From contig PLXW01000083.1 of the NCBI GenBank assembly GCA_003151595.1, positions 1 to 11,259 of the forward strand: a stretch of 11,259 nt of DNA. The letters run 5' to 3'. Shown one piece after another: positions 1 through 5,911 of the stretch. How positions within the stretch are numbered: the first letter of the stretch is position 1; every line of letters begins with the position of its first letter. Source of the DNA: Myxococcales bacterium. GTDB taxonomy: Bacteria > Myxococcota > Polyangia > Polyangiales > Polyangiaceae. Below the pieces are notes generated by a model that saw nothing but the letters and a program-made list of their open reading frames with translations, made no database searches and was not told where the DNA came from. Position numbers and translations under genes: made by a program.

Positions 1-391
1 CGTACGGGACGACGTACATCGTCCGTCCCTTCATCGAGCCGTCGAAGAGCTTGCCGAGCTTCGCGTACGCCTCGCCGGGCTCCATCCAGTTGTTCGTCGG
101 CCCCGCCTGGTCCTTGGTCGGGGTGCAGATGAACGTGAGCTGCTCGACGCGCGCGACGTCGTTTGGGTTCGACCGGGCGAGGTAGCAGCCCGGGAGCTTC
201 TCCTGGTTCAGCGGGAGCAGCGAGCCCTCGGTCAACGCGACGTCGGTGAGGCGCTTCTTCTCCTCCTCCGAACCGTCGACCCAGACGATGTGGTCGGGCT
301 TCGTCAGCTTCGCCATCGACGCGACCCACTTGGTGAGGTCGGGGTTGCGGGTTACCGCCGGGTTCCTCAGGCTCTCTGGGTCATGTTTCAT
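1..391 (-). CDS. pckG: GTP-dependent phosphoenolpyruvate carboxykinase, N-terminal part
   Basis: This enzyme converts oxaloacetate plus GTP to phosphoenolpyruvate, CO2 and GDP, the first committed step of gluconeogenesis, in the cytoplasm. Only the first 130 codons are present; the gene runs off the left edge. The visible part reads as the family N-terminus: a region with IVWVDGSEEE near residue 35, CYLARSNPNDVARVE near residue 70, the TFICTPTKDQAGPTNNWMEP block near residue 87-106, and LFDGSMKGRTMYVVPY at the end. These are hallmark blocks of the GTP class, not the ATP class. The start ATG (391-389) is set by a strong GAGAGGAGG ribosome site at 410-402. It lies downstream of the receiver gene on the same strand, separated by 94 bp, so it may be co-transcribed or have its own promoter. 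The metal and nucleotide-binding residues lie outside the window, so catalytic integrity cannot be judged. Confidence 0.95.
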   Translation of the reverse strand, partial: MKHDPESLRNPAVTRNPDLTKWVASMAKLTKPDHIVWVDGSEEEKKRLTDVALTEGSLLPLNQEKLPGCYLARSNPNDVARVEQLTFICTPTKDQAGPTNNWMEPGEAYAKLGKLFDGSMKGRTMYVVPY

Positions 392-401
392 TGTCGTCGT
401 G

Positions 402-430
402 CCTCCTCTCGATGTCTTGTCGATGTCTTG
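402..430 (-). promoter_or_regulatory. pckG ribosome site with tandem 11-bp repeat in the leader
   Basis: On the plus strand TCGATGTCTTG occurs twice back to back, at 409-419 and 420-430, perfectly. Read on the pckG strand, the two copies lead directly into the purine-rich GAGAGGAGG ribosome site (410-402), ending 10 bases before the ATG. The repeat could be an operator or a site affecting ribosome access; no function can be read from the sequence alone. Confidence 0.6.
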
Positions 431-442
431 CGTTGAGTGATC

Positions 443-471
443 GGCGCCTCGGACCGCGCCGTCCGGTCGCC
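443..471 (-). other. Stem-loop between the receiver gene and pckG
   Basis: GGCG (443-446) can pair with CGCC (468-471), and CGGAC (450-454) with GTCCG (461-465) around a six-base loop. The structure is GC-rich but lacks a T-run on either strand, so it is not a classical intrinsic terminator. It may stabilise mRNA ends, attenuate read-through into pckG, or be incidental in GC-rich DNA. Confidence 0.35.
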
Positions 472-485
472 GGGCTGCCCGTCTC

Positions 486-980
486 TTAGTCCGTGAAGGG
501 GAGCTCCGGTCCTGACGGGGAAGCGTCCACCCTGGTGTCGTGGTAGTCGGCGTATGTCTTGTGCAGGAGGCGATGGAGTCGCGGCACGAGCACGTCGCGG
601 TCGATGGGCGTGGCGAGAATGTCTTCGACTCCAGCGCTCCGCGCGCGCTCCTTGGCGCTGAAGTCCGCCATGGCAGTGACCATGATGATCGGAATGTTCC
701 TGGTAGCGGGGTCGCCCTTGAGCGCCGCCGTCACCTGGTAGCCATCCATGCCCGGCATCATCACGTCGAGCAGGATCAGGTCGGGCGCCTGCTCCGCCAC
801 GGCGGCGAGCGCTTTCGCGCCGCTCGCGGCAGTCACGCAGGCGAAGCCCTCACAAGTGAGGACGACGGCCAGCAGTTCCCTGTTCTCGCGGTTGTCGTCC
901 ACGATCAGGAGGCATGCGGGGCGGCCGGCGATGCTCGGGCTCAAGGTCGTCAACTCAGTCGCCAGATGCTGATGCAACAC
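486..980 (-). CDS. Stand-alone response regulator receiver protein, conserved lysine replaced
   Basis: The 164-residue protein is a single CheY-like receiver domain with short tails and no output domain. Seen directly: beta-1 LLIVDDN with the acidic pair D28-D29, the phosphoacceptor D72 in LILLDVMMPGMDG, and the switch Thr at T102 in MVTA. The place of the invariant lysine (usually ...TKP) reads ILATP, with T124 at that position. In receivers this lysine contacts the phosphoryl group, so signalling chemistry may be altered. The start is a GTG at 980-978 with a weak AGGGA just upstream; the reading frame overlaps the end of the preceding gene by 31 bp, which suggests translational coupling. 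No sensor kinase gene is seen in the window, so its phosphodonor is unknown. The C-terminal 20 residues (YADYHDTRVDASPSGPELPF) lie outside the fold and look disordered. Confidence 0.9.
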   Translation of the reverse strand: MLHQHLATELTTLSPSIAGRPACLLIVDDNRENRELLAVVLTCEGFACVTAASGAKALAAVAEQAPDLILLDVMMPGMDGYQVTAALKGDPATRNIPIIMVTAMADFSAKERARSAGVEDILATPIDRDVLVPRLHRLLHKTYADYHDTRVDASPSGPELPFTD

Positions 981-1516
981 TGTTCCCTACGCGCATCGTC
1001 ACGCGGAAGTTCGTCCCGCTTCCGGCTGAGCCACGGCGGTGTCCCCCGGGCTCGCCTAACGTCGAGCGTCTCGTGAGTCCGGCGCTCGTCAGGGGGGGCC
1101 ACTGTCACACGGAGTCCGGGACGCGCGACCGCCGGCAGCCGAGTCCACTCATCGCGGGAGTACCTGGCTCCGCACGCACACGGCTTGAGGGGGGTATCAA
1201 CCGAAGCATCGTTCTTCTCGTAGACGAAGACCCACGGTACGGAGCGTGCCAACGTCGCCTTCTCGGCAGGCGCAGTCACCGCGGCGATCACCACGTCCCC
1301 GGTCGATTCGGTGCGGTCGCGAGGTCCCTCGCTCTTGGTGTCGTCGCTCACGAACCACTCGGAGGATCGATCGTGCACCGCGACGGTACCGCCACCGTGA
1401 CCGCTCGCCGTCAAACGTTGCTCTGGTCCGTCCACGCAGAAGCCCCAGTCGTCGCCGTTTGCAGCGATCGTCCGGACACGGAGCGGGACTCGACTCACGG
1501 CACCGAAGAGAGACAT
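950..1516 (-). CDS. Unknown protein with a CxCG motif (188 residues)
   Basis: I do not recognise this family with certainty. The ATG (1516-1514) has GGGAG about nine bases upstream and lies 13 bp after the stop of the pentapeptide gene, so its placement supports a real operon member. Residues 1-110 have a balanced composition with Trp, Phe and acidic residues, unlike shadow frames. Residues 113-130 read CACGARYSRDEWTRLPAV, a one-sided CxC knuckle followed by an Arg-Asp-Glu-Trp and Leu-Pro motif. From memory, similar small proteins in myxobacteria carry a second Cys pair after this; none is present. After residue 130 the sequence becomes Arg-rich and less convincing, and it crosses a run of seven G (1092-1098), so a frameshift or decayed C-terminus is possible. 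The end overlaps the receiver gene by 31 bp. Confidence 0.55.
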   Translation of the reverse strand: MSLFGAVSRVPLRVRTIAANGDDWGFCVDGPEQRLTASGHGGGTVAVHDRSSEWFVSDDTKSEGPRDRTESTGDVVIAAVTAPAEKATLARSVPWVFVYEKNDASVDTPLKPCACGARYSRDEWTRLPAVARPGLRVTVAPPDERRTHETLDVRRARGTPPWLSRKRDELPRDDARREQCCISIWRLS

Positions 1517-1529
1517 CTTCTCTGGCTCC

Positions 1530-1871
1530 CTACCGGGAGCTCGCGGAAGGTTTGAAGGCCCCGCCGGCGCGCACGACGTCGCGGCGTGCCTCTTCGGTCA
1601 GGCCACCGATCTCGGTGAGAGTCGTCCCATAGAAGAGGTTCTCTCCGAGCTGCGCTCCGCTGAGCACGACGTCGCGAAGAACGCAGAGAACGAACTGCGT
1701 GGCGCGAAGGTCGGCGCCCCCAAGGTTGCACGAAACGAACTGGACGTTCTCGAATCGGGCGTTCCGCAGGTCGGCCCCGGAGAGATCGATCCCGACGAAG
1801 TCGCGGTCGCGAAACACCTCACCGCATAGCTCCCGCTTCTCGCGGGACGACAGAATTTGCTCGAATCTCAT
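1530..1871 (-). CDS. Small pentapeptide-repeat protein
   Basis: The 113-residue protein contains about twelve consecutive five-residue repeats at residues 21-85, with the central Leu or Phe that defines the family (for example VGIDL, SGADL, RNARF, ENVQF, GGADL, RATQF, GENLF). Such repeats build a right-handed quadrilateral beta-helix. Known members include gyrase-protecting DNA mimics such as Qnr and MfpA, but most have no assigned role. A short helix precedes the repeats and an acidic segment (LTEEARRDVVRAGG) follows them. The helix here is only about three coils long, much shorter than Qnr-like proteins, so gyrase mimicry is doubtful. The start at 1871 is fixed by AAGGAG seven bases upstream. 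The first 53 bp overlap the end of the amidotransferase gene in another frame, which points to translational coupling. Confidence 0.88.
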   Translation of the reverse strand: MRFEQILSSREKRELCGEVFRDRDFVGIDLSGADLRNARFENVQFVSCNLGGADLRATQFVLCVLRDVVLSGAQLGENLFYGTTLTEIGGLTEEARRDVVRAGGAFKPSASSR

Positions 1872-2664
1872 CTCGATGCTCCTTGTGATTGTCGGGAAGC
1901 GGGCGCGCCGACGCGGAGAACGCGTGCGATGGACCCCTTGAAACCAAGTCAACGACCGTCAGACGTACGCAGTCTGGTTCGCGGGAGATGGCCACCAACG
2001 TTTCCTCCGGGATGAGGCTCCACGGTTCATCGTCGGTGACGGGCTCGGATGCGATGAGGACGGCCTCTACCTGATCGCCGCAACGACGCTCAAGCAGGGT
2101 CAGGGGGCGTCCGTGGCGGTACGCGTACAGCGTGACGCCGTCGGAGAGGAGGAACGTCGCGGCCCCAAGAGACGGGATGCGTCCAAGCTCCTCGACCGCC
2201 GACACGAGCGCGCTCGTTGGGGATGCAGGCTGCGACTGAATCTTCGCGAGGAGGAATGCGAACAGGACCTCGCTATCGGTCTCGCCGACGATTCCATCGG
2301 TTGGCTTCCCGATCGCGGCTCGCACGGCATCCAGTCGCTCGATCGTGCCGTTGTGCGCGAACGCCCAACCGTCGCGATGAAAAGGGTGTGTGTTGGCGAG
2401 CGAGACGGACCCAACGGTGCGACGCCGTACGTGAGCCAGCAGAGTCGAGCCCTGGGCCTCGCTCGCGGCGACGTCGAACGAACGGTCTTCGTGCGCGCTA
2501 GCGACCCCCTTCGCGATCGACCAGCCGCGCGTCGCATGGTGAGCGGCGATCCCCCAGCCGTCCCCGTGCTCGCGACTCAGTGCGACAAGTCCCCGGGACT
2601 CGTCGCGAAGGCAGCGCCAGAAGTGGCGCACGTCGCGGCTTACGATGCCAAGAAGACGGCACAT
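1819..2664 (-). CDS. Class II glutamine amidotransferase (YafJ/EgtC-like)
   Basis: The 281-residue protein begins MCRLLG, placing the catalytic Cys at position 2, exposed once Met is removed, as in Ntn-type glutamine amidotransferases. Further family blocks are seen in order: HGDGWGIA (33-40), LAHVRRRTVG (76-85), NTHPF (91-95), FAHNGTI (102-108), GETDSE (127-132) and ASEPVT (205-210). The fold hydrolyses glutamine to give ammonia; in stand-alone members such as YafJ the acceptor is unknown, while EgtC-like relatives cut gamma-glutamyl amides. The start is preceded by GGGAGGGAGAG and lies 14 bp after the transporter stop. The last ~30 residues extend beyond where the family usually ends and overlap the pentapeptide gene start, so they may be a secondary extension created by loss of an earlier stop. 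Its substrate and its link to the transporter are not evident. Confidence 0.9.
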   Translation of the reverse strand: MCRLLGIVSRDVRHFWRCLRDESRGLVALSREHGDGWGIAAHHATRGWSIAKGVASAHEDRSFDVAASEAQGSTLLAHVRRRTVGSVSLANTHPFHRDGWAFAHNGTIERLDAVRAAIGKPTDGIVGETDSEVLFAFLLAKIQSQPASPTSALVSAVEELGRIPSLGAATFLLSDGVTLYAYRHGRPLTLLERRCGDQVEAVLIASEPVTDDEPWSLIPEETLVAISREPDCVRLTVVDLVSRGPSHAFSASARPLPDNHKEHRDEIRANSVVPREAGAMR

Positions 2665-2678
2665 GCTCTCTCCCTCCC

Positions 2679-4502
2679 TCACGCCGCCGCGCTCGCCGCG
2701 ATCGACCCGTGCGATCGCGCCGACGGCGGCGCTGGCTCGATCTCCCGCGCCAGCTTCAGCGCCGACGGGAGGTCGGGCGCGATGAGGACCATTCCGGGGT
2801 GCTTGGATTCGAGCCGAGCCTTCTCGAATATCTTCTGGGGCCGCGGGAGGGGCCCCGCGAGGATGACGACTTTCTTCCTCTTCACGAGCACTTCGATCGC
2901 GTTCTCGAGCGCCGCAAAGCCCGTCGCATCGATGACGGGCACCTTGCCGAGGTGGAGGATCAGAGCGTGGAATGCATCGGTGTGGCTCGCGTGCAGGGCC
3001 TCCATGGCGCTCTGGGCGGCGCCGAAGAAGAGCGGTCCGTTCACCTCGTAGAAGCTGACGCCCTTGGGCACGTCGACCAGTCGGTGCTCCTCGGTGTTGT
3101 CCATCGAGAGCTTCGACTCGGTGATCTCCGCCATGCGGCGCATGAAGAGGATCGCGGCGAGCACGAAGCCGACGGAGACCGCGACGACCATGTCGAAGAA
3201 CACGGTGAGGAAGAAGCACGTGAGAAGCACGAACACGTCGCTGCGCGGCGCGATCTTGAGCAGCCCGGCGAAGTGCCGCACCTCCGACATGTTCCACGCA
3301 ACGAGGAGCAGCAGCGCCGCGAGCGACGCCATGGGAACGAACGCGACGAAGGGGGCGAGGAGGAGGATCGCGAGGAGCACGACGATCGAGTGAGTGACGC
3401 ACGCGATGGGCGATCGCGCGCCCGAGCGGATGTTCGTCGCCGTGCGCGCAAGGGCGCCGGTCGCCGCGATTCCGCCGAAGATCGGCGCCAGGAGGTTGCC
3501 GACGCCCAGACCGACGAGCTCCGCGTTCGGATCGTGCTTCGTGCCGGTGAGCCCGTCGGCGATGACGGCGGAGAGCAGCGATTCGATCGCGCCGAGCATG
3601 GCGATCGCGAACGCCGCCGGCAAGAGATCGTGCACGAGAGCGAAGGAGAGCGAATGCCCCCAGGGGAGGGACGGCGACGGGACGACCGATGGAATCCCCG
3701 CGACGTCGACGCCGTTCACGATCGTGTGGAAGCGGCTCCCGATGGTCGCGACCACGAAGGAGGGAGCGACATGGTGAATCAGCGTCGCAGCGCCGGCGAC
3801 GAACCCGATCGCGATGAGCGGTGCCGGGATGCGCTTCGTGGCGCGTGGGATCAGGAGAAGGAGCCCGAGGGTCAAGGCGGCGGTCCCGAGCTCGGACCAG
3901 CTCGCCGACGTTCGTGCCTCCCAGAGCGCCGCGATCTTCTCGACGTAGGCGTCGGGCATCTTCGCGATCGAGAGGCCGAAGACGTCCTTGATCTGGAGCG
4001 TCGCGATCACCGTCGCGATGCCCGTGGTGAAGCCCGTGGTCACCGGATACGGAATGAACTTGATGAGGGTGCCGAGCCGGAAGGCACCCATCGCCACGAG
4101 AATGATCCCCGCCATGAAGCCCGCCGTGAGCAGGCCGTTGAGCCCGTGCTTCGAGACGATGGGCGCGAGGATCACGACGAACGCCGCGGTGGGCCCGGTC
4201 ACCTGGAACTTGCAGCCGCCGAGGAGCGACACCGAGAGGCCCGCGAAGATCGCCGTATAGAGCCCGTGCTGCGGCGGCGCGCCGACCGCGATCGCGAGCG
4301 CCATCGAGAGCGGCAGCGCGACGATGCCAACGACGATCCCCGCGAGCACGTCGGCGCGAAGCTCGCGCGCGCCGTAGCCGTTCCGGAATGCGCGGCGCAG
4401 CGCCGTGGCGATCGGGAAGCCGGTCGCACCGTTCAGCGCCGGGCGCGAAGGCTCGCTCGCGCGCGGAGACGGCGGAGAGAGCTTCGAGGTGCTTGCGCTC
4501 AT
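2679..4502 (-). CDS. dauA: SulP-family transporter, DauA-like, with C-terminal STAS domain
   Basis: A 607-residue inner-membrane anion transporter. Residues 46-455 form the hydrophobic SulP core, with GLYTAIFAGLSVSLLGG (80-96), the signature FQVTGPTAAFVVIL (99-112), LGAIESLLSAVIADGLTGTK (303-322) and LLLLVAWNMSEVRH (397-410). Residues about 475-590 are a cytosolic STAS domain containing VPVIDATGFAALENAI. By memory the match is especially close to E. coli DauA (YchM), an aerobic succinate/C4-dicarboxylate transporter, including the IPSVVPSPSLPWG and TGTKHDPNAELVG regions. Other SulP proteins carry sulfate or bicarbonate, so substrate is inferred. The ATG (4502-4500) overlaps the stop of the upstream gene as ATGA, a clear coupling signal; the open frame continues upstream but that stretch is Arg/Gly-rich and covers the neighbour in another frame. 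Residues 1-40 are a Ser/Pro-rich tail. Context with pckG fits dicarboxylate uptake for gluconeogenesis. Confidence 0.93.
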   Translation of the reverse strand: MSASTSKLSPPSPRASEPSRPALNGATGFPIATALRRAFRNGYGARELRADVLAGIVVGIVALPLSMALAIAVGAPPQHGLYTAIFAGLSVSLLGGCKFQVTGPTAAFVVILAPIVSKHGLNGLLTAGFMAGIILVAMGAFRLGTLIKFIPYPVTTGFTTGIATVIATLQIKDVFGLSIAKMPDAYVEKIAALWEARTSASWSELGTAALTLGLLLLIPRATKRIPAPLIAIGFVAGAATLIHHVAPSFVVATIGSRFHTIVNGVDVAGIPSVVPSPSLPWGHSLSFALVHDLLPAAFAIAMLGAIESLLSAVIADGLTGTKHDPNAELVGLGVGNLLAPIFGGIAATGALARTATNIRSGARSPIACVTHSIVVLLAILLLAPFVAFVPMASLAALLLLVAWNMSEVRHFAGLLKIAPRSDVFVLLTCFFLTVFFDMVVAVSVGFVLAAILFMRRMAEITESKLSMDNTEEHRLVDVPKGVSFYEVNGPLFFGAAQSAMEALHASHTDAFHALILHLGKVPVIDATGFAALENAIEVLVKRKKVVILAGPLPRPQKIFEKARLESKHPGMVLIAPDLPSALKLAREIEPAPPSARSHGSIAASAAA

Positions 4503-4960
4503 GTCGGTTCCAGCGCCGTTTCGGCGTGTGCGCGGATCGCGTCGAGGATGTCCCATCCGAACGACGGCCTCGGAAGGACGAGTGGAGGGAGCGAACGGCC
4601 GTCCCCTCCCGCGACCGCCTGGAATCGCCCCGGCTCGCGCGTGACCAGGAGCGCGAGCAGCCGCGGCCGCGCTCCGCGCAGGTGGCGCATGAAGGCCAGG
4701 ACGTCCGCGCTCTCGAAGTCGTCCGGGAAGATGACCGCCGCCGTCGCGCACGCCGGGGCGACCGCGTCGATGTCACGAAGCGCGCGCGCGCAATGGGAGG
4801 GGACACCCGCGCCGCGGAGATACGACTCGAGGCCGTGGATCGTCTCGGGATTCTTCGAGACGATCGTGACGTAGATGCGAGCCGGTTCCGGCGGGCGCGA
4901 CGTCGAGGGTCTCCTGTTGTGAAGGGGCACGGTCGTCGCGCAACGCACGCTGCGTTCCAT
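4499..4960 (-). CDS. Degenerate receiver-like protein (pseudo-receiver)
   Basis: The 153-residue product has the layout of a CheY-like fold at residues 28-145: beta-1 IYVTIVSKN, an amphipathic helix, beta-3 ATAAVIFPDD, helix SADVLAFMRHLRG, beta-4 RLLALLVTRE and a final helix WDILDAIRAHAE. The acidic pocket is missing: SKN replaces the Asp pair, no Asp stands at the normal phosphorylation position, and Pro/Arg replace the lysine. It therefore probably cannot take part in standard phosphotransfer; it could act as a binding or scaffold domain. The assignment rests on pattern, not a strong motif. I chose the ATG at 4960 because the longer frame to 5137 adds 59 low-complexity residues; no clear ribosome site precedes either, so the start is uncertain. 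It is the first gene of the leftward operon and overlaps the transporter by four bases. Confidence 0.7.
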   Translation of the reverse strand: MERSVRCATTVPLHNRRPSTSRPPEPARIYVTIVSKNPETIHGLESYLRGAGVPSHCARALRDIDAVAPACATAAVIFPDDFESADVLAFMRHLRGARPRLLALLVTREPGRFQAVAGGDGRSLPPLVLPRPSFGWDILDAIRAHAETALEPT

Positions 4961-5031
4961 TCGCGGGTTGCCGCGCGTCGCCGCGTTTGGACGACGCGTG
5001 TCCGGCTCGCCGGCCGAGCGGGACGCGAATC

Positions 5032-5047
5032 GGGGACATCGATCCCC
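5032..5047. promoter_or_regulatory. Inverted repeat, candidate activator site
   Basis: GGGGA and TCCCC are separated by CATCGA. The centre lies about 125 bp upstream of the -24 element at 5164, a usual distance for an enhancer site bound by a sigma-54 activator. A second imperfect inverted repeat lies at 5072-5089. Binding by the activator encoded at 5912 is inference only. Confidence 0.35.
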
Positions 5048-5163
5048 ATCGCATGCCTGCGGAGTGGAGGATCCGGACAGTTTGTCGGACTCTCCGCGCT
5101 CATCGCGATCGTCTGTGCGCGTGGACCGCGCGTTCAAACCCGCTCGGCGGCGCTGCTCTCGGG

Positions 5164-5178
5164 GGCACGCACATTGCT
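5164..5178 (+). promoter_or_regulatory. Sigma-54-type -24/-12 promoter
   Basis: GGCACG at 5164-5169, four bases, then TTGCT at 5174-5178 matches the sigma-54 consensus (TGGCACG-N4-TTGCW) at every defined position but the first T. The invariant GG (5164-5165) and GC (5176-5177) are exactly ten bases apart. Transcription would begin near 5189, leaving only about five bases before the methyltransferase ATG, so the message would be nearly leaderless; this fits the lack of a ribosome site but is unusual. The presence of a sigma-54 activator gene in the same unit supports the call. Confidence 0.55.
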
Positions 5179-5193
5179 CCGGCCGCGGTGTTC

Positions 5194-5892
5194 ATGACGT
5201 CAGATCCACGCATCGCGCGCCTCCGTCGATCGCTCGCGGACGGCGAGCTCGTCTCCGATCGCGAGTTCGATGCGCTCTACCCACCGCGCGTGCGAGCGCT
5301 CTCCTCCGTCTTCTGGACACCGGCCCGGGTCGCGCTGCGCGCCGCCGCGCTGCTCGCGCCGACGCCAGGGACGCGCGTACTCGACGTTGGATCGGGGGTC
5401 GGAAAGCTCTGCATCGTCGCCGCAGCGTCGACCAACGCCACCGTCACCGGCATCGAGCACCGCGAGCGCCTCGTGAGCGTGGCGCGCACGGCCGCGGAGC
5501 GGCTCGGCGTCAGCGCTCGCTTCATTCACGGCGACCTCTGCGACGTCAATTGGCGCCGCTTCGATGCGTTCTACTTCTACAACCCGTTCTACGAGAACGT
5601 GGACTGCATGGGCGCCTGCATCGACGCTGCCGTCGAGCTCTCCCAGCGGCGCTTCCTCATCGACGTGCAACTCGCGCTCGAGGCGCTGGCGCATGCTCCC
5701 TGCGGCACCCGCGTCGTCACCTACCACGGCCTGGGGGCGGAGCTCCCTCCGGTCTATCGGCTGGAGTCGAGCGAGTGCGCCGGCTCCGACGCGCTCAAGC
5801 TCTGGATCAAGACCGAGCGCCCGGCGGCGGACGAGCGATCGCGCGAGGTGCTAGCGTTCGCGCACCCTGAAGGCGCGATCGCGACAATCTGA
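5194..5892 (+). CDS. Class I SAM-dependent methyltransferase
   Basis: The 232-residue protein transfers a methyl group from S-adenosylmethionine to an unknown acceptor. It shows motif I RVLDVGSGVGK (61-71), an acidic motif II residue at E88 in VTGIEHR, FIHGDLCDVNW (110-120) and FYFYNPFYEN (126-135) at the motif IV position. The NPF tripeptide resembles the (N/D)PP(Y/F)-type active-site loop, also found as NPF in some protein and lipid methyltransferases, so it does not define the substrate. An N-terminal helical segment with FWTPARVALRAAALL precedes the Rossmann core. The ATG at 5194 was chosen because the sequence upstream loses protein character; a GTG two codons earlier is possible. No Shine-Dalgarno is visible. 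It sits 19 bp before the sigma-54 activator gene, suggesting joint transcription. Confidence 0.85.
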   Translation: MTSDPRIARLRRSLADGELVSDREFDALYPPRVRALSSVFWTPARVALRAAALLAPTPGTRVLDVGSGVGKLCIVAAASTNATVTGIEHRERLVSVARTAAERLGVSARFIHGDLCDVNWRRFDAFYFYNPFYENVDCMGACIDAAVELSQRRFLIDVQLALEALAHAPCGTRVVTYHGLGAELPPVYRLESSECAGSDALKLWIKTERPAADERSREVLAFAHPEGAIATI

Positions 5893-5911
5893 CGTAGTCT
5901 TCGCGCCGATC

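Larger units (their letters stand above)
4961..5193. promoter_or_regulatory. Divergent intergenic control region
   Basis: This 233-bp gap separates the leftward transporter operon from the rightward methyltransferase pair, so it must hold promoters for both. Visible elements are the palindrome GGGGACATCGATCCCC (5032-5047), the imperfect palindrome TCCGGACAGTTTGTCGGA (5072-5089) and a sigma-54-like -24/-12 element (5164-5178). No convincing sigma-70 -35/-10 pair was found for the leftward operon. Confidence 0.6.

Noticed and set aside
968..987. Sigma-54-like GG-N10-GC on the minus strand at the receiver start
   Set aside because: It matches the -12 TTGCA and the GG but not the rest of -24, and overlaps the GTG start codon, so transcription would begin inside the gene.
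2580..4874. A 764-codon plus-strand open frame opposite the transporter
   Set aside because: Extremely Arg/Glu/Asp-rich composition typical of an antisense shadow of a GC-rich gene; the transporter on the other strand is unmistakable.
1819..5103. A 1094-codon minus-strand open frame
   Set aside because: Only its last 281 codons (the amidotransferase) look like protein. The rest is Arg/Ala-rich and antiparallels or shadows the transporter in another frame.
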